Below, one piece after another: positions 36,505 through 45,428 of a stretch of DNA of 58,919 nt. The position numbers were made by a program, and so were the translations under genes. This DNA is from CAZTPJ01 sp964614515. Lineage in GTDB: Bacteria > Planctomycetota > Phycisphaerae > Phycisphaerales > UBA1924. The DNA lies in contig CAZTPJ010000016.1 in the NCBI GenBank assembly GCA_964614515.1, positions 1 through 58,919 on the forward strand, in the 5' to 3' direction. The notes beneath the pieces are model-generated. The model was not told where the DNA came from. It saw nothing but the letters and a program-made list of their open reading frames with translations, and searched no databases. Position 1 is the first letter of the stretch. Every line of letters starts with the position of its first letter.

Positions 36505-36706
36505 GCATCAATCTCGGGTGAGCGTGGTCGATTCTGGCGGTGCCCGCGGCCATCGTGGCCGCGGCCCATCCCGCTGGACAGAGTTGTATCGACGCCCAGA
36601 TTGCCTAACTTCACAGGACCGTCTCAGAACGCAGCAACTTCCCATCCTCTCAACGAAAGACTACCCAGTTACACATGCCACTATTCCACCGGTTCTCGGG
36701 CTTAAG
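36505..36706. other. 202-nt spacer upstream of the signalling operon
   Basis: This should hold the promoter of the minus-strand signalling operon. A TTGACT box is seen on the minus strand near 36707, but no convincing -10 partner. No RNA gene or hairpin with a U-tract is visible. Confidence 0.35.
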
Positions 36707-37393
36707 TCAAGTCCCGCGCCGAATCCACTGCCTGACCGCCTCCGGCTGGCGGGGATAAATTGGAAGGACCATGGTGGCGGCCGCAGGCTCGATCACGGCC
36801 GCGATGTGCAGGCACGATTGTGGATCTAACTTAGGCGCCTGGATGCGAATGCCGTGCGCGATCGCCGTGTCGGCCAGACCCTGTGGCGCATGGCGATCGG
36901 CGAGGATGGTCGCGGGTCGAAGGGCGAGGATCGCTTCACGTGAGAGGACGCCCAGTATGCGTCCCCTGGGGTCTGCATCATCGAATCGCGTGACGTGGGC
37001 TGTGTCGCCCTTTGATGCCAGCAGCACGAGCATCGGGCGGGGCGCGTCGGCGGCGGCATAGGCCGCTACCTGGGCCGTGGGAACCGCGATCACACGCGCA
37101 CCCGTCGCCAGCGCGATCATGTTCGCCGCGGAGACCGCGATGCGAAGCGCCGTGTACCCGCCTGGACCGACCGACACGGCCGCGCGATCCAGATCACTCG
37201 GCCGCAAACCCGCATCGCCCATGACCTGATCGATCAACGCCACAAGTTGATCGTCGTGGCGGTCGCCCGGGCGCAGATGCGCCACGGCCAGCGTGCGAAC
37301 ATCGCCGTGCGCTCCCACATCGCCCACGGCCACGCCAGACGTGTCACCGGCGGATGGGTTGCTCGTTTCAATGGCGAGAAATTTCAGGGACAT
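36707..37393 (-). CDS. tsaB: tRNA threonylcarbamoyladenosine protein TsaB
   Basis: A 228-residue ASKHA-fold protein. TsaB scaffolds TsaD and TsaE in making t6A37 on ANN-decoding tRNAs. The start LKFLAIETSNPSAGDTSG and the motif AAVSVGPGGYTALRIAVSAANMIAL are typical. The ATG at 37393 overlaps the stop of the upstream acyltransferase gene by one base (TGATG), so the two are coupled. The C-terminus is a little divergent (QPEAVRQWIRRGT) but complete. Confidence 0.9.
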   Translation of the reverse strand: MSLKFLAIETSNPSAGDTSGVAVGDVGAHGDVRTLAVAHLRPGDRHDDQLVALIDQVMGDAGLRPSDLDRAAVSVGPGGYTALRIAVSAANMIALATGARVIAVPTAQVAAYAAADAPRPMLVLLASKGDTAHVTRFDDADPRGRILGVLSREAILALRPATILADRHAPQGLADTAIAHGIRIQAPKLDPQSCLHIAAVIEPAAATMVLPIYPRQPEAVRQWIRRGT

Positions 37394-38028
37394 CACTCGA
37401 TCGCCCGCGCAGGAATGCCCGCAACCGTGACGCCCGGCGCAACATCGCACGTCACCACGGCCCCCGCGCCGACAACCGCGCCATCGCCGATTCGCCGACC
37501 GGGCAGGATCGTTGCGCCCAGTCCAAGCAAGGCCCCATGTCCCACAACGGCTCGGCCCGCGACGATCGCGCCCGGCGCGACGTGCGTGTTCTCGCCGATC
37601 ATCACTTCATGCTCGATGATCGCACCCGTGTTGATGATCGCGTGAGCGGCGATCGACGCGCACGCGTTGACAACCGCACGCGGTCCGATGAAGACGCCGC
37701 GCTCCACGCCCGCCGATGCCGCCACGATCGCGGACGGATGCACAATCGCCCCGGCCGTGCGGTCGATCGCAAGACTTGGCAACAGATTCTCGCGAATGCG
37801 AACATCTCCGACGGCCAAGACGAAATCGCCCTGAACTTCCCGGCCGGCAAACTCGCGCAGACCACCGAGATGCCGAACGCCAAGTTGAGTCGCGAGCACG
37901 GCGTGGGCATCATCATCCAGAAACCCGGCGATGGGGATACCGCACGCGACGGCCGCGTCTGCCACGACCAGCGCGTGCCCGCCACCACCGATCAAGACGA
38001 GCCGAACTGCATCAGGCGGTGGGTTCAT
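37393..38028 (-). CDS. NeuD/PglD-like sugar O-acyltransferase
   Basis: A 211-residue protein. It begins with a nucleotide-binding-like fold (VRLVLIGGGGHALVVADAAV) and then a left-handed parallel beta-helix of hexapeptide repeats (IVHPSAIVAASAGVERGVFI, VMIGENTHVAPGAIVAGRAV, ending GAVVTCDVAPGVTVAG). This is the PglD/NeuD class that acetylates UDP-sugar 4-amines or sialic acid. The ATG at 38028 is picked because it begins the fold; the longer frame back to 38610 crosses mqnA. It is divergent from mqnA, and coupled to tsaB. Confidence 0.85.
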   Translation of the reverse strand: MNPPPDAVRLVLIGGGGHALVVADAAVACGIPIAGFLDDDAHAVLATQLGVRHLGGLREFAGREVQGDFVLAVGDVRIRENLLPSLAIDRTAGAIVHPSAIVAASAGVERGVFIGPRAVVNACASIAAHAIINTGAIIEHEVMIGENTHVAPGAIVAGRAVVGHGALLGLGATILPGRRIGDGAVVGAGAVVTCDVAPGVTVAGIPARAIE

Positions 38029-38107
38029 GGCGTGGTTCGTTCCGTAACAGGCCAGAAGCGTATCAGGGTGCGGGTCGCGGCGTCTCCGGGCGTCCCTACG
38101 ATGGAGC

Positions 38108-38932
38108 ATGGATCCGATTCGAATCGCGTACGTTCGGTATCTCAACACCGCGCCGCTGGTCGAGGGGCTGCAGCGGCTTGAAGGGTTGGAGATGATCCCG
38201 GCCGCGCCGTCGCGGATCGCGGGGCTTGTGGCGTCGGGCGCGGCGGACGTGGGCCTGGCGTCGGTGATCGATGCGGCGGGGTCAGACCTGACGCTGCTGC
38301 CGGTGGGAATGATCGCCAGTGAAGGCGCGACGCTGACCGTGCGGCTGTTCTCTCCCGTGCCCCCCCAGGATGTCACGCGCGTGCTCGCCGACAGCGAGAG
38401 CCACACGTCGGTTGCGTTGTGTCGCGTGTTGCTCAATGAACGCTTTGGGATTCGCCCGCGATTCATCGAGTTTGACGCGGCATCACCGAGCAGCCAGCGC
38501 GATTCGCAGGACGCGATGCTGCTCATCGGCGACAAGGTGGTCACAGGGGCGCCTTCGCGCGAGCAGTATCCGCATAGTTTTGACCTGGGCGCTTGCTGGC
38601 GTGAACTCACGGGCCTTCCCTTTGTCTATGCCGTGTGGATGTGCCGGCGCGACGACGCGGGCTCGCCGCGCATCGTTACCGCCGCGGCCATTCTCGACCG
38701 ACAGCGCCGACGCAACCAGATGCGCGCGTCATGGATCGCGACGACACGCGCGGGCGGGCGAGGATGGCCCGAGGCCCTCGCCCGTGAGTACCTCACGGAC
38801 TTGATCCGCTACGACGTGGATGAGCCTGCTCGAGAGGCCGTCGGCGCGTTCCTCGCCAAGTGCGAGGCCCTGGGTCTGGTTCCATCGGCGAATGTGGCGT
38901 GGGCCGATGATGAGATCGGGGCGAGTCGATAG
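38108..38932 (+). CDS. mqnA: Chorismate dehydratase of the futalosine menaquinone pathway
   Basis: A 274-residue protein that converts chorismate to 3-enolpyruvyl-benzoate, the first step of the futalosine route to menaquinone. The start IRIAYVRYLNTAPLV and the core SRIAGLVASGAADVGLASVI are family signatures, and AMLLIGDKVVTGAP lines up with the substrate-binding loop. Length is normal. The pathway replaces the Men route in many planctomycetes. The next gene starts 9 nt downstream, suggesting co-transcription. Confidence 0.92.
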   Translation: MDPIRIAYVRYLNTAPLVEGLQRLEGLEMIPAAPSRIAGLVASGAADVGLASVIDAAGSDLTLLPVGMIASEGATLTVRLFSPVPPQDVTRVLADSESHTSVALCRVLLNERFGIRPRFIEFDAASPSSQRDSQDAMLLIGDKVVTGAPSREQYPHSFDLGACWRELTGLPFVYAVWMCRRDDAGSPRIVTAAAILDRQRRRNQMRASWIATTRAGGRGWPEALAREYLTDLIRYDVDEPAREAVGAFLAKCEALGLVPSANVAWADDEIGASR

Positions 38933-38941
38933 GAGCCGTCG

Positions 38942-40612
38942 ATGCCCCCGATGCCTCGCTTCGTGAGCACCGTGATGCGGGACATCGCGCGGGAGTATGC
39001 ACGTCGGCCCAAAGCGGAGATCACGGCCATCGTCGAACGGCTCGAAGCGATGATTTCCGATGTGCAGGCTTCGCAGATGTACCCGATCGAGTGGGTCATC
39101 TTCCGCCTCAGCGGCGAGACGCACGATCCGATGCATACGCCCACGACGATCCCGGCGGAGGAACTTCTGCGCGATCTCGTCGCAATGAGCGGACACTTGT
39201 GCGACGCCGCGGGCATGACGTGGGCCGACGTCCACGAGGGGGGGGCGATCGACGCGACATCGCTCTGCGAACAATGGCGCGTCAGTCGCAAAACGCTGGA
39301 ACGATACCGAACACTCGGCCTGGCGCCGCGGCGGGTGGCCGGACCCGGCGGACGCTCGATGCTTGCGTACATGCCCGCCGTCGTCAGCGCTTTCCAAGCG
39401 CGACATTCGTCGCGCCTCGCGGATGCCTCTGGATTCAGCCGTGTCGATGAAGCGATGCAGCGCCGAATGATCGCCCGTGCACGTCGATACCGCGCCACCC
39501 TCCGCTGCTCGCTCAACGAAGCGGCGGCGAGAATCGCCAAGCGCTACGGCCGGAGCCACGAAGCCGTCAGGCAGATCCTTCGCCGGCATGATGCAACATC
39601 GCCAAAGCCGATCTTCGGCCGCCCGGCCACACCCGCGTCCAAGCGCCGGGCCATCGCGCTGCGGGCGATGTCCCGAGGCATCGAACCCGCGGAGATCGCG
39701 CGTCGATTCGGACGCTCGCGAGCGAGCGTCGTCCATCTCGCACTCCAGGAACGCGCCGCCAGACTGCGACAACTGGAACTTCGCACGAGCGAATCGCCAG
39801 CGGCCACGGCGGTCACGCAGGCGGAGCGCGCTCTTGCGTCGCCGGCCGTGCGAACCGGCCTTGGCGCGCCGGCGGAGACGGACATGCTTCGCGTGATCGC
39901 GATGAGCGGGACTCGAGGTTCCGCGCCCGGTGCGCAGGAAGAGGCGGCGCGGGCGTTGGCGTATCGGCACCTGATCGATCTTTCCGCGACTGGAATCGCG
40001 CACCTCCGCGCGGGGTCGCCGCTTGCGAGCGACATTGACCTGATCGAGACGCGCCTGCGCTGGGCCGCGCGACTCAAGGCGGAACTTGTACGTTCACAGA
40101 TGCCCCTGGTTCTGCGCACGCTGTCCGCGCAAGTCGGCACGGACCTTCAGCGACTTCGATCCTCGGACCTGCGTGAACTGTTGATGGCATCGATCACGGC
40201 CATCGGAACGGTCGTCGATGCGTTTGATCCGTCGCGAGGCGGTCGGCTCGCGTCGCCGGTGGGTCTTGCGGTCAACCGCGTGGCGTCGCGCTGGGTACGC
40301 GAACATCGTGAAGCAAGCGGCGCAACGAGCCGCGCATCGCCACGTGTTCCAACCGGTGCGGCCCTGCCGGACTGGACCCGGGCCGTTTCCCCCTGGCAGA
40401 CGTGGCTGGAGCCGCCCGCACGCGTCCGCGAACGGCTGGACAATGTTGATCCTCGCGGGCGCGACATGCTCATGCGACGCATGGGCTGGGGGGGGGATCC
40501 CCCGCGAACTCTCGCGGAGGCGTCCGCTGCGCTCGGCGTCACGGTCATGCGCGGCGCGATCATCGAGCGGGCCGCAATTCGCGCGGCCATGGCGGCCGGA
40601 AGGGGGGCGTGA
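38942..40612 (+). CDS. Divergent sigma-70-like protein with three N-terminal HTH segments
   Basis: A 556-residue protein. Three helix-turn-helix-like segments come first: about 106-135 (CEQWRVSRKTLERYRTLGLA), 188-217 (SLNEAAARIAKRYGRSHEAV) and 246-270 (GIEPAEIARRFGRSRASVVH). From about 333 to 455 it resembles sigma-70 region 2; the signature piece is D-A-F-D-P-S-R-G-G-R-L-A-S-P with V-N-R-V-A-S-R-W, compare the usual K-F-D-P-S-R-G-F-K-F-S-T-Y with W-I-R. Region 4 is suggested at 495-550 (DPRGRDMLMRRMGWGG ... TLAEASAALGVTVMRGAIIE). AGGAG lies 6 nt before the ATG, and mqnA ends 9 nt upstream. No named family is recognised with confidence; it may be a planctomycete-specific sigma factor or a regulator derived from one. 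Confidence 0.7.
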   Translation: MPPMPRFVSTVMRDIAREYARRPKAEITAIVERLEAMISDVQASQMYPIEWVIFRLSGETHDPMHTPTTIPAEELLRDLVAMSGHLCDAAGMTWADVHEGGAIDATSLCEQWRVSRKTLERYRTLGLAPRRVAGPGGRSMLAYMPAVVSAFQARHSSRLADASGFSRVDEAMQRRMIARARRYRATLRCSLNEAAARIAKRYGRSHEAVRQILRRHDATSPKPIFGRPATPASKRRAIALRAMSRGIEPAEIARRFGRSRASVVHLALQERAARLRQLELRTSESPAATAVTQAERALASPAVRTGLGAPAETDMLRVIAMSGTRGSAPGAQEEAARALAYRHLIDLSATGIAHLRAGSPLASDIDLIETRLRWAARLKAELVRSQMPLVLRTLSAQVGTDLQRLRSSDLRELLMASITAIGTVVDAFDPSRGGRLASPVGLAVNRVASRWVREHREASGATSRASPRVPTGAALPDWTRAVSPWQTWLEPPARVRERLDNVDPRGRDMLMRRMGWGGDPPRTLAEASAALGVTVMRGAIIERAAIRAAMAAGRGA

Positions 40613-40620
40613 GACGAACA

Positions 40621-40731
40621 CCGAAGTCGAAGCGACTTCGGTGGCACGGGGTCGAACGCACCGAAGTCGAAGCGACTTCGGTGGCACGGGGTCGAACGCA
40701 CCGAAGTCGAAGCGACTTCGGTGGCACGGGG
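40621..40731. repeat. Tandem array of a 40-nt palindrome-bearing unit (2 full copies plus part)
   Basis: Units begin at 40621, 40661 and 40701; the third is cut after about 31 nt. Each unit starts with a perfect 9-3-9 palindrome (arms ccgaagtcg / cgacttcgg, loop aag) and continues with a constant tail (tggcacggggtcgaacgca). The two full copies are identical. The array fills the gap between the convergent sigma-like and gatB genes. It is not a CRISPR array: no spacers differ and the unit is direct-tandem. Confidence 0.85.
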
Positions 40732-40755
40732 AAAGGGTGCAGCGCACCCACGCTC

Positions 40756-42309
40756 CTATGACTTGCTGAGACGCTTGAGCAATCGCGCGCGAACATCCGC
40801 CGCGTCGGCCTGACCCGCAGAACGCTTCATCACGTCGCCGACGAGTCGGCCGATGGCCTGCATGCGCCCGGCGCGAACATCGTCGGCCGCCTGTGGATGT
40901 GCGTTGATCGCCTCTTCACACCAGGCATTGACGGCCGCGTCATCGCGGATCAGGATCATGCCGCGTGCCGTCGCAAGGGTCGCCGGATCATCCTCGGCGT
41001 GCTCTGGAAGGCACATGAGTCCAAAGAGTTCGTCGGCGGCGGCTGCGGCGATCTGGCCGTGTGTGCGAAGCGCCGCGATGCGCGCGACGGCGCGAGGCGA
41101 GATCCCGAGACTATGCATGGCCTGGCCAGTTTCGTTGGCACGCCGAGCGCCGGATTGCAGCAAGAGCGACGCGATGATCTTCCCCGCGTGATGTCGTTCA
41201 ATCGAGTGCGCCACCAACTCATCCACGCACGCCTCGAAGTAATCGCTCACCGCACGCTCATCAGACAGCGCGACGGCCTCTTTCGGCCCGATCGCGAACT
41301 GCTGCATGTATCTCAACATGCGATGTGTCGGCAGTTCGGGCAGCGTCGCACGCACGCCTTCAACCCACGCGCGAGAGATCGCCAGCGGCGGCAGATCAGG
41401 ATCGGGGAAATAGCGATAGTCGTGCGCATCCTCCTTCTCGCGCTGTTCAACCGTGACCATGCGTCGATCATCCCAGCCCCGCGTTCGCTTCGTACCGGGG
41501 CCCCTTTCGATCCGATTCTCACGCCATCGCCGCGGTTGCTCGGCGAGTTCATGCTCAATCGCGCCCTTGAGCGAACGGAAGGAGTTGAGATTCTTGACCT
41601 CAACGATCGGCGTTTCGACCGTGCGGCCACCCGGAAGGGTGAGCATCGCGTTGATGTTCGGCTCGAATCGCATGTGCCCCTTCTGCATGTCGCCTTCGGT
41701 GACGCCGAGGAAACGGCACGTCGCCCGCAGCATTCTCGCGAAGGCGACGACGGTCTCGACATCCGTGAAGTCAGGCTGCGTGACGATCTCGAGCAGCGGC
41801 GTTCCCGCGCGATTGAGATCAACCAGCGTGCCGTCGATTCGTCCGCCCCCCGGGGCCTCGTGCAGCAGTTTGCCCGCATCCTCTTCAAGATGCGCCCGAA
41901 TGATGCCGATGCGCGTGCTCGGTCCGTCGGCCGTGAAGCGCCCGTCGGCATCGAGCGCAGGCAGGTCCACTGCGCCATCGAAGCACACCGGCAGATCATA
42001 CTGCGAAATCTGATACGCCTTGGGCAGGTCGGGATAGAAGTAGTTCTTGCGGTCCCACCGCGTCACATCCGCAATGCGGCAGTTGAGCGCAAGTCCCACG
42101 AGCATGGCCATGCCCACGGCCGCACGATTCACCACCGGCAGCGACCCGGGCAGCGCGAGCACCACGGGGTCAATGAGCGTGTTTGGCGGGGCATCATGCG
42201 CGGCGGGACCGGCCGGGTTGGCTGCACGAGTAAAGACCTTCGTGCGCGTGGCGAGCTCGATGTGTACCTCAAGCCCGATCTTTGGCGTGACCGCGATGAT
42301 CTCGGGCAT
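40756..42309 (-). CDS. gatB: Aspartyl/glutamyl-tRNA amidotransferase subunit B
   Basis: A 517-residue subunit of GatCAB, which amidates Glu-tRNA(Gln) and Asp-tRNA(Asn). Canonical pieces are IGLEVHIELATRTKVFTRAA, DRKNYFYPDLPKAYQISQYD, EEDAGKLLHE, VDLNRAGTPLLEIVT and the YRYFPDPDLPPL loop. The C-terminal YqeY-like domain is present (AINAHPQAADDVRAGRMQAI, ADVRARLLKRLS). The ATG at 42309 is used; a TTG six bases upstream is also possible. gatA and gatC are not adjacent. Confidence 0.96.
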   Translation of the reverse strand: MPEIIAVTPKIGLEVHIELATRTKVFTRAANPAGPAAHDAPPNTLIDPVVLALPGSLPVVNRAAVGMAMLVGLALNCRIADVTRWDRKNYFYPDLPKAYQISQYDLPVCFDGAVDLPALDADGRFTADGPSTRIGIIRAHLEEDAGKLLHEAPGGGRIDGTLVDLNRAGTPLLEIVTQPDFTDVETVVAFARMLRATCRFLGVTEGDMQKGHMRFEPNINAMLTLPGGRTVETPIVEVKNLNSFRSLKGAIEHELAEQPRRWRENRIERGPGTKRTRGWDDRRMVTVEQREKEDAHDYRYFPDPDLPPLAISRAWVEGVRATLPELPTHRMLRYMQQFAIGPKEAVALSDERAVSDYFEACVDELVAHSIERHHAGKIIASLLLQSGARRANETGQAMHSLGISPRAVARIAALRTHGQIAAAAADELFGLMCLPEHAEDDPATLATARGMILIRDDAAVNAWCEEAINAHPQAADDVRAGRMQAIGRLVGDVMKRSAGQADAADVRARLLKRLSKS

Positions 42310-42370
42310 GGTCAAGGATAGGGAGGATGTCGGCTCGCCGGGCGAAGCGCACGGACACTACGCTTGCCCT

Positions 42371-43357
42371 GTGATTGTTCGGCCCTCGCCAGTTCGTCCG
42401 CGCCGGATCGAGGATCTGGTTGATCCCGCGCTGGCCGCGCGCATTGATCGGCTCGACGTGATGTCGCGCAAGGTATTCGCGGGCAAAATGCCCGGGGAAC
42501 GGCGAAGCAAGCGGCGCGGGCGATCGGTGGAGTTTGACGACTATCGCCCATACGTCGAGGGCGATGATCTACGGCACATCGACTGGAACGCCTTCGCGAG
42601 GTTCGACCGCTTTTTCATCAAATTGTTCCGAGAGGATGAGGATCTGGCCGTGCATCTCGTGCTTGACGTGTCGGCGTCGATGGAGGCGGGCACGCCGTCG
42701 AAGGTCACGTTTGGCAAGCGACTGGCGATGGCGCTGGGGTATATCGGCCTGGTGAATCAGAATCGCGTGGCGATGACGATCATCGGCGAACCCGACGGCC
42801 GTGGCGTGCGATCGCTGACGCCGATGCGCGGTCGTCGGAGTGTGCAGCGGCTTGCGGCGTTCATCCTCGACGCGGGCATGAGCGACGAGGCCGCGTCCGT
42901 GGGGCGAGTAGCGCCGCCCGCGCGGACCATGACCGAGATGATTCGCGAGGTCTCGCAATCCCGTGCGGGTCGCGGCGTCATGGTTGTGATCTCAGATTTT
43001 CTCGTTGCCGATGATCCGGGCCGGATGCTCAACTATCTCGCGGCCGGGTTCATCGGCGGAGGATTCGACACGACGTGCGTGCAGGTGCTCTCGCCTGGCG
43101 AGATGGATCCGGCGCGGGAGTCTGACATCGGCTTGACCGGCGACGTTCGACTGACGGATGTGGAATCCGGCCGTCACGCGGAAATCACGCTGACGGCGCC
43201 GCTGGTGGCACAGTACAAGCGTCGTCTCGCCGCACACTGCGAGCGTCTGCGATCGGCGTGCGCGATTCGCCGCATGGGACATGTGCTCGTGCCATCCGAC
43301 TCGAGTCTGGAGACGCTGTTGCTCGATGGCCTGCGGCGTCGGCGGTTGGTGGGGTAG
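42371..43357 (+). CDS. DUF58 / MoxR-associated von Willebrand-like protein
   Basis: A 328-residue protein. The motif SVEFDDYRPYVEGDDLRHIDWN near the N-terminus is the hallmark of DUF58 proteins, and D-V-S-A-S-M-E starts the von Willebrand factor A (MIDAS-like) core. DUF58 genes usually stand beside a MoxR-type AAA ATPase, but none is here. The GTG at 42371 is used since it begins the conserved region; an upstream in-frame ATG exists but lies over the gatB start. The ends of the two divergent genes are close, so a shared promoter region lies at 42310-42370. Confidence 0.85.
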   Translation: MIVRPSPVRPRRIEDLVDPALAARIDRLDVMSRKVFAGKMPGERRSKRRGRSVEFDDYRPYVEGDDLRHIDWNAFARFDRFFIKLFREDEDLAVHLVLDVSASMEAGTPSKVTFGKRLAMALGYIGLVNQNRVAMTIIGEPDGRGVRSLTPMRGRRSVQRLAAFILDAGMSDEAASVGRVAPPARTMTEMIREVSQSRAGRGVMVVISDFLVADDPGRMLNYLAAGFIGGGFDTTCVQVLSPGEMDPARESDIGLTGDVRLTDVESGRHAEITLTAPLVAQYKRRLAAHCERLRSACAIRRMGHVLVPSDSSLETLLLDGLRRRRLVG

Positions 43358-43383
43358 CGCGGCGACTTGTCACACCATGCGGA

Positions 43384-44223
43384 TCACCGTCGCAGTGCCC
43401 GCAGCGCCTCGATCCGTGCTTCGGTCGGCGGGTGCGTCGCGAAGAGTCGGATTACCTGGTTGCCGGCGAACGGCTCGATGATGAAGAGGTTGTTCATCGC
43501 GGGGTTCGGCTGCACGAGCGGGATGCGCTTGGAGTAGGCCTCCAGCTTGGCCAGGGCGCCGATGAGGCCGTTGGGCGTGCCCGCAATGGCCGCACCGTCC
43601 GCGTCCGCGACGAACTCGCGCGAGCGACTGATCATGGCCTTGATGAGCGCTGCGCCCACGGCCGCGAGAATCACCGTGAGAAACACCACCAGCGGATTGC
43701 CGTTGCGACTGCCTCCAAAGAGCATCCCCCACTGCGCGAGGAACGCGAGTACGCCGGAGATCGTCGCGGCGATGCATGAGATCAGCGTGTCGCGATTCTT
43801 GACGTGGGCCAGTTCGTGCGCCATCACTCCCGCGAGTTCATGGTGATCGAGCAGTCGCATCGCACCCACGGTGACGGCCACAGCCGCGTGTTTGGGCGAA
43901 CGGCCGGTCGCGAACGCATTGGGCGCTTCGTGGGGGCAGATGTAGACGCGCGGCATGGGCAGGCCCGCGCGCTGCCGCAAGTCATCGACCATCCGATACA
44001 GTTCACCTTCAGCGCCTCGCGCGTCTGGACGAACCTCCTGTCCACGCATCGCCGCAATCGCGATCTTGTCGGAGAAGAACCAGGCGCCGACGTTCATCAG
44101 GCCGCCGAACAACAGGCCGAGGATCATGCCTTCGCGTCCCCACGCGCTGCCGACGACGATGAACAACGCCATCATGCCGCCGAGCAGCATGGCCGTCTTG
44201 AAGTTGTTGGCGAATCTGGTCAT
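43384..44223 (-). CDS. htpX: Membrane zinc metalloprotease HtpX
   Basis: A 279-residue M48 protease that degrades misfolded inner-membrane proteins. Zinc-binding HELAH in MAHELAHVKNRDTLIS and the third ligand region SREFVADADGAAI are present. Two hydrophobic segments open the protein (ALFIVVGSAWGREGMILGL) and two more follow the active site. The ATG at 44223 fits the family start (MTRFANNFKTAMLLGGMM). The preceding open frame to 44307 is not used. Confidence 0.95.
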   Translation of the reverse strand: MTRFANNFKTAMLLGGMMALFIVVGSAWGREGMILGLLFGGLMNVGAWFFSDKIAIAAMRGQEVRPDARGAEGELYRMVDDLRQRAGLPMPRVYICPHEAPNAFATGRSPKHAAVAVTVGAMRLLDHHELAGVMAHELAHVKNRDTLISCIAATISGVLAFLAQWGMLFGGSRNGNPLVVFLTVILAAVGAALIKAMISRSREFVADADGAAIAGTPNGLIGALAKLEAYSKRIPLVQPNPAMNNLFIIEPFAGNQVIRLFATHPPTEARIEALRALRR

Positions 44224-44349
44224 GTTCAAAGCCCTCCGTGACTGCGCGGGTGCGCATGGTTCATCCTGAGGCAAAGCATACCGCGCGCCAGTTACCACGT
44301 TGCCCAAACCGCTGTTTTCGTACGTTTCGGATGCCGTAATCGCGGTGGT

Positions 44350-45147
44350 TCAGAACACGCCTGCCAATCTGGCAGCGGCGGCGAGGAGCAACACGGAAAT
44401 CACCAGCCGAACGCCCTGTAGCGGCAGCGCGTGCGTGAGTCGGGCGCCGAGCCAGCCGCCGAGAAACGCCAACGGCCCCATCGCAGCCGCGTACGCGAGT
44501 GCTTCCATGGAACTGCGCCCGACTTCGCCCAGCGTGTAAACCTTCATCGATGCGCCGAACGCGGCCGAGATCGCCATGCACGCCGAACTCGTGCCGATCG
44601 CGTGCCGCAAACGCACACGCGCGATCATCTGCAACATCGGCACCATCACGATCCCGCCGCCAATGCCGACAAGTCCCGCCAGGAACCCCGTGATGCCTCC
44701 GATGCCGGCAAGCAACGGCCAGGGCTTGCGTTCCCCCGCGAGATCAGGATCGCCGTGACGCAGCGCGGCCTTGATGACGTTGTACACGCAGTAGATGGCG
44801 ATGAACGCCGCGAGCAGAATCTTCAGCCGCTCACCGCTGAACATGTTCGACACAAACACGCCCACGATGATCGAGATGAGCATCGCTGGCAGGATCACTC
44901 GAAAAAGTTCAAACCTCACCGCGCCCGCCCTTGCATGACGAATGCTCGCCGGTGTGGAGACCAGCACGTTGACAACCATCGCCGCGGCCATGAAAACATG
45001 GTGCTGCGAGTGCGTTTCGTCATCATACCCCAAAACAAGTGCAAGTCCCGGGATCATCACAAGAGACCCGCCAATGCCCGCGAGTCCGCCGATCAACCCG
45101 GCCACGAGACCAACGATCGCCACGATCACGATTTCCGTTGGCGTCAT
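44350..45147 (-). CDS. TauE/SafE family membrane transporter
   Basis: A 265-residue protein with two halves, each starting with a glycine-rich pattern (GLVAGLIGGLAGIGGSLVMI and GFLAGLVGIGGGIVMVPML) and followed by hydrophobic helices, the duplicated layout of TauE/SafE sulfite or organosulfur exporters. About eight membrane segments are visible. The substrate cannot be deduced. A terminator was not found in the 126 nt before htpX. Confidence 0.88.
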   Translation of the reverse strand: MTPTEIVIVAIVGLVAGLIGGLAGIGGSLVMIPGLALVLGYDDETHSQHHVFMAAAMVVNVLVSTPASIRHARAGAVRFELFRVILPAMLISIIVGVFVSNMFSGERLKILLAAFIAIYCVYNVIKAALRHGDPDLAGERKPWPLLAGIGGITGFLAGLVGIGGGIVMVPMLQMIARVRLRHAIGTSSACMAISAAFGASMKVYTLGEVGRSSMEALAYAAAMGPLAFLGGWLGARLTHALPLQGVRLVISVLLLAAAARLAGVF

Positions 45148-45428
45148 GGGTGAGTCTCAATCGAGTTACAAGGTCTTGATTGGGTGGTCACGAGCAATCC
45201 TATCCATAGTGGCCCAAGGGGCGTTCAGCGTGAACTCGGTGAATTCCTGGCCGTGAGTGTGAAAGGATCAGAGCGTTATGAGTCTTGTCCGGGTGGGCGT
45301 GGGCTTGCCTTGTCCGCGCGATCGTTACGACCGTCCGCTGGGGAGTGGATAAGCGTGGGATGACCATGGAAGCGGCTTGCACTTTCACAGGCGCGGGTAG
45401 ACTAGAGCATCATCCCGGCACGGGATGC
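45148..45428. other. 281-nt gap with a weak promoter candidate
   Basis: No gene is supported here. A plus-strand TTGCAC at 45377-45382 and TAGACT at 45398-45403 (15-nt spacer) could be a weak promoter for the 3D-domain gene. Other open frames are noise. Confidence 0.3.

Noticed and set aside
40621..40731. CRISPR-like array
   Set aside because: Units are direct tandem copies with no unique spacers, and no cas gene is present.
40897..42321. 474-residue plus-strand open frame
   Set aside because: Antisense of gatB; Arg/His-rich, no homology visible.
45285..45428. Longer start of the 3D-domain protein
   Set aside because: The extra 48 residues have no homology and no better ribosome site.
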